Positions 61,539 through 64,000 of a DNA stretch of 64,000 bases are shown here, one piece after another (position 1 is the stretch's first letter; each line of letters opens with the position of its first letter). The DNA comes from Pyropia yezoensis (Eukaryota; Rhodophyta; Bangiophyceae; Bangiales; Bangiaceae). The DNA lies in the NCBI GenBank assembly GCA_009829735.1, contig CM020620.1, forward strand, positions 5,386,299 to 5,450,298. Reading direction: 5' to 3'. The position numbers and the translations under genes are program-made. The notes beneath the pieces are model-generated. The model was not told the origin of the DNA. It did no database searches and worked only from the letters and a program-made list of their open reading frames with translations.

Positions 61539-63481
61539 TCGTTTCCCGCCGACTTGGCGTCCGAATCTGAGGGCGGGGAGGAAGACGACGAGTCCGAGGA
61601 CGACGTGTCCGCCTCCTCCGCCGAGGGTGTGGCGACCGCAACGACCGGTCGAGACCCACCCTCGCGGCGTGAACGTACTTCGTTCGTAGCCGACTTTTTA
61701 CTCGCATTCCTAACAAGTTGTTGGATGCGTTTACTCAACTTGGGGCAATCATATGCCCAGTGACCATCGGAGTTGCAGTTCCAACACCGATGGTCCGTTC
61801 CGGGAGGGGTCTTCCCAACTGAGGAAGACGAAGGGATACCCTGGGAAGTTCCCACGGCAGCTAACACCCTCTCCTTGCGGATTCGGCGTGCCTCTCTCAA
61901 CTCTCTGGCCTGGCGCGCCTCCTCCCGTTCCTTGGCCAACTCGGCCTGACGCTCCTGGCGTTGTTCCTCCCGGAACTTGCGGTAGGCCTCGCCTCTGCGA
62001 TAGGCGAACCTGGCCAACTCGGCCAGGGTCGCCCGGGCAGTGTTATGCTCCCGGGTCTCCATCCGGACTGACCAATGGAGTCCCTCCACAAACCGACTCT
62101 TCACCACAGCTTGTGGATGAAGAAACCCACAAAGATTGTTGAGCTTACGGACTCGCTCCGCAAAGGACAACTCGTCCTCCGCCTCTTCCTGATGGGCTTG
62201 CGTAAACTCCTCGACTTGAGAAGCCAACGCTGCCTCATCAACCATGGCTCTCAACAACCAGTTGACGAGCTCCAAATAGGACGTCACCTCCCCAGCGCCT
62301 CCACTTGAGGAGCTGGGCATGACGGACATAAGTTCTGTCCGTAGGTCGCCCTTCGTAAACTCCTGTAGCATGTAAAAAGCCATGCCTTCACTTATGGCAT
62401 TGTCGTCACAGGCTCTTGTGAAACGACGTACGAACTCAAAGACACGGAGGGGGGGAGTTCCATCCCACTCCGCTTTGTGCCCAAAAGAATGAAGTGCATT
62501 CTTCTTGGCACGGCCCATGGCTCGGGCCTGGTCAGGACCATACGCCACCGACTTGTTGTGGAGGGCGTAGGTCTCACAGTCAAAGATCCTCTGGTAGACC
62601 GGGTTGGCTACCTGGATCTTGGGCGGCACCTCACGTTGAGGGAACAGCCGCTGTGGCACTGGGGTAAGTTCACTCTCAGTGCCTGTAGTCCGGCGCGGCG
62701 CGCTTGGTGTAGCCGCCGGCGTTTCCGGGGGGAACTCCCCCGTGAAGGGCGTACGCCCCACCGAGTATGGTGTGGCTCCCTCGTTGGGAGTCACAGGTGT
62801 CGCCCCCAGTTCGGGGCGACCAGAGGTAGGCGTGAGGAGGGATTCCCCCGGCGCCTGCGGGCTCGAAAGCCCCGATCCGTTCTGGACAATAAGGCCATCT
62901 GGCAAACTCGCCACAATCTGATTCAGAATAGTATTCGTCATCGTGACCACCAGGTCCGGCAAAGTCTGCCGCAACACATTGGTCGCCTCCCGACGGACAG
63001 TTTCCGCGAGGAGTGGATTGACGACCCCAGTTGAGTCTCGGTCCGCCTCCGGGAGTCCACCTGAGGGGTAACCACGTTCCTCAGGGGTCTCAACCGGGGG
63101 CATGGGCGCGAGCCCATCGCCGACCAACGGAGGTCCACCGTCCTCCGAAAGCCTAGTTGGCGACGACTCCAAGCCAAAGTTGGCTCCAACCCGAGTGGAA
63201 CCCGCGGGGACAGTCCTCACCCCTTGGGACGTTCCCGTTGAGTATACCACACGGTGGCCAGACTTCGGCCCACCCACATCAGAAGTGTCACCCGAGTGAA
63301 CTCCCGACTGAGTCGGGGTGGCCTGTTGCCCGCCCGTACTTCCAGTCCTGCTGGCTTGAGGGACCTCTAGTCCCTCTGCGACCCCAGGTAAACCCACCTG
63401 TGTCTCACCAGTATTCAAAGGCACTGAAGTACGTGCGTCACCCGTGTACTCCCCGGACGACGGGGGGTCCGAACTAGCCAT
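61535..63481 (-). CDS. Gypsy Gag, 648 aa, with CCHC zinc knuckle
   Basis: The start is the ATG at 63481 (AACATGGCT); an upstream in-frame GTG is not used here. Residues 1-290 are Ser/Thr/Gly/Pro-rich. Residues about 310-470 form the capsid-like helical region (RVFEFVRRFTRACDDNA, LVNWLLRAMVDEAALA). An Arg/Glu-rich helix follows (EREEARQARELREARRIRKE type). The nucleocapsid knuckle CWNCNSDGHWAYDC is near residue 565, with C-x2-C-x4-H-x4-C spacing. The tail is acidic and Ser-rich. The stop TGA overlaps the pol ATG. A small hairpin (63476-63488) covers the start codon. Confidence 0.9.
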   Translation of the reverse strand: MASSDPPSSGEYTGDARTSVPLNTGETQVGLPGVAEGLEVPQASRTGSTGGQQATPTQSGVHSGDTSDVGGPKSGHRVVYSTGTSQGVRTVPAGSTRVGANFGLESSPTRLSEDGGPPLVGDGLAPMPPVETPEERGYPSGGLPEADRDSTGVVNPLLAETVRREATNVLRQTLPDLVVTMTNTILNQIVASLPDGLIVQNGSGLSSPQAPGESLLTPTSGRPELGATPVTPNEGATPYSVGRTPFTGEFPPETPAATPSAPRRTTGTESELTPVPQRLFPQREVPPKIQVANPVYQRIFDCETYALHNKSVAYGPDQARAMGRAKKNALHSFGHKAEWDGTPPLRVFEFVRRFTRACDDNAISEGMAFYMLQEFTKGDLRTELMSVMPSSSSGGAGEVTSYLELVNWLLRAMVDEAALASQVEEFTQAHQEEAEDELSFAERVRKLNNLCGFLHPQAVVKSRFVEGLHWSVRMETREHNTARATLAELARFAYRRGEAYRKFREEQRQERQAELAKEREEARQARELREARRIRKERVLAAVGTSQGIPSSSSVGKTPPGTDHRCWNCNSDGHWAYDCPKLSKRIQQLVRNASKKSATNEVRSRREGGSRPVVAVATPSAEEADTSSSDSSSSSPPSDSDAKSAGNE

Positions 63482-63561
63482 GTTGGCTGACGATCCGTAT
63501 GACACGGTCCAAGACCACCGTTCCTCTGAGATAGAGGGCCCCCTACACCCGGGTGCACCCG

Positions 63562-63578
63562 GAGGTAAAGTTTACCTC
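63562..63578. repeat. Pentaloop hairpin in the gag leader, loop AAGTT
   Basis: The arms GAGGTA and TACCTC are perfect. The hairpin lies between the primer binding site and the gag start, the region where packaging or dimerisation signals would be expected. Confidence 0.85.
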
Positions 63579-63598
63579 TGTCCCCTGCTGCTCCACCA
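63579..63598 (-). promoter_or_regulatory. Primer binding site of the gypsy element
   Basis: Two bases inside the 5' LTR, the minus strand reads TGGTGGAGCAGCAGGGG. It begins with TGG, as needed to pair with the CCA end of a tRNA. The tRNA species is not identified. Confidence 0.65.
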
Positions 63599-63600
63599 AA

Positions 63601-64000
63601 TGTAGCAAAAATCACTAGCACACACGGCACCCAAGTTGGGGCGGTGTGCTAGGGCTGCCTCCCGTGTCGGGGGAACCGGAAGAAGTGCAAGTCGCACACA
63701 CTCTGTCCCTGTTGTGGGGCAAACCCCCCACGGACAAACAAGAGGATGGTGTGTGGTCCAACAGTTTCTTGGTCGGGACGGGGACGCAGGGCCAAGCCCC
63801 GCTGTCCCTCCCCTTATCCCCCCAGGGTCTACTCAGAATCTCGCCACTCAGAATCTCCCACCCCAGCACCTGCCCACCGGGCCACACGAAAATTCAAGAC
63901 GATAAATGCAGAAAACCCTCAAATCCAAGTTGGATTTACTACTAAGCTAACTATCCCAAACTTAGGGAATATGGACCCAAATGCAGGGGGAGGAACGGAT
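63601..64000 (-). repeat. 5' LTR of the gypsy element (partial, runs off the window)
   Basis: The 400 visible bases match 54693-55092 with one difference (12th base). By analogy with the other LTR, about 69 more bases lie beyond 64000. It contains a direct repeat of ACTCAGAATCTC at about 63832 and 63847. Confidence 0.93.

Larger units (their letters stand above)
54693..64000 (-). mobile_element. Ty3/gypsy chromovirus-type LTR retrotransposon with antisense ORF
   Basis: LTRs at 54693-55161 and from 63601 past the window end bound gag (63481-61535), pol (61538-57555) and an opposite-strand ORF (55500-57443). Predicted full length is about 9377 bp, ending near 64069. In the 400 bases where both LTRs can be compared I see one difference (position 12: C in the 3' LTR, T in the 5' LTR), so the insertion is recent. 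Pol order PR-RT-RH-IN and a C-terminal chromodomain-like segment place it in the chromovirus branch. Unlike the host DNA, it lacks long G/C homopolymers and is rich in perfect short hairpins. Confidence 0.95.

Overview
This window looks like nuclear DNA from a GC-rich microbial eukaryote. The evidence is spliceosomal GT-AG introns in two conserved genes, an F-box-like protein, a Sen1/UPF1-type helicase, and remnants or copies of several eukaryotic transposon orders (pogo, hAT, DIRS, Ty1/copia, Ty3/gypsy). I cannot place the lineage. The host DNA is full of long G or C homopolymers (up to 41 bases), trinucleotide-like tracts, tandem repeats inside genes, and dispersed short repeats. Many long open frames are therefore only shadows of GC richness.

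Layout: 1.2-1.9 kb is a small pogo-like DNA transposon remnant. 3.4-8.1 kb is a three-exon full-length ABCB transporter. 10.4-10.7 kb may hold a glycosyltransferase fragment. 11.5-20.4 kb carries four intronless predicted genes: an unknown protein beginning inside a strong hairpin, two low-complexity proteins with internal repeats (one with a C2HC finger), and an F-box-like protein. 22-23.3 kb is a compound inverted/tandem repeat built around a 71-bp palindromic unit. It abuts a decayed DIRS-type fragment with RNase H and tyrosine recombinase pieces. 26.3-28 kb and 29.8-35.3 kb hold a disordered protein and a 1836-aa Sen1-like helicase. 35.4-37.4 kb is a second decayed DIRS-type copy, followed by eleven units of a 74-bp satellite that also occurs inverted at 18.2 kb. 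38.3-39.4 kb is an unknown gene. 43.4-46.4 kb is a three-exon CPA2-type cation/proton antiporter. 47.1-47.7 kb is a 213-bp tandem repeat. 48.4-49.6 kb is a non-autonomous hAT-like element with an 8-bp target duplication.

The right end is a nested retrotransposon. A Ty1/copia element (minus strand) is split in its gag region by a young Ty3/gypsy chromovirus (54693 to beyond 64000). The two LTRs of the gypsy element differ at one of the 400 positions that can be compared. Its gag, protease-RT-RNase H and integrase-chromodomain genes lie on the minus strand. Between integrase and the 3' LTR it carries a 647-codon ORF on the opposite strand. Scattered across the whole element, in both coding orientations, are dozens of short inverted repeats with unrelated arms but a recurrent five-base spacer (on the + strand mostly N-N-C/G-T-T). 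The antisense ORF and these hairpins are the most unusual things in the window.

Functionally, the host genes do not form a pathway: two membrane transporters, one RNA/DNA helicase, one probable ubiquitin-ligase adaptor, and several repeat-rich unknowns. The rest is mobile or repetitive DNA.
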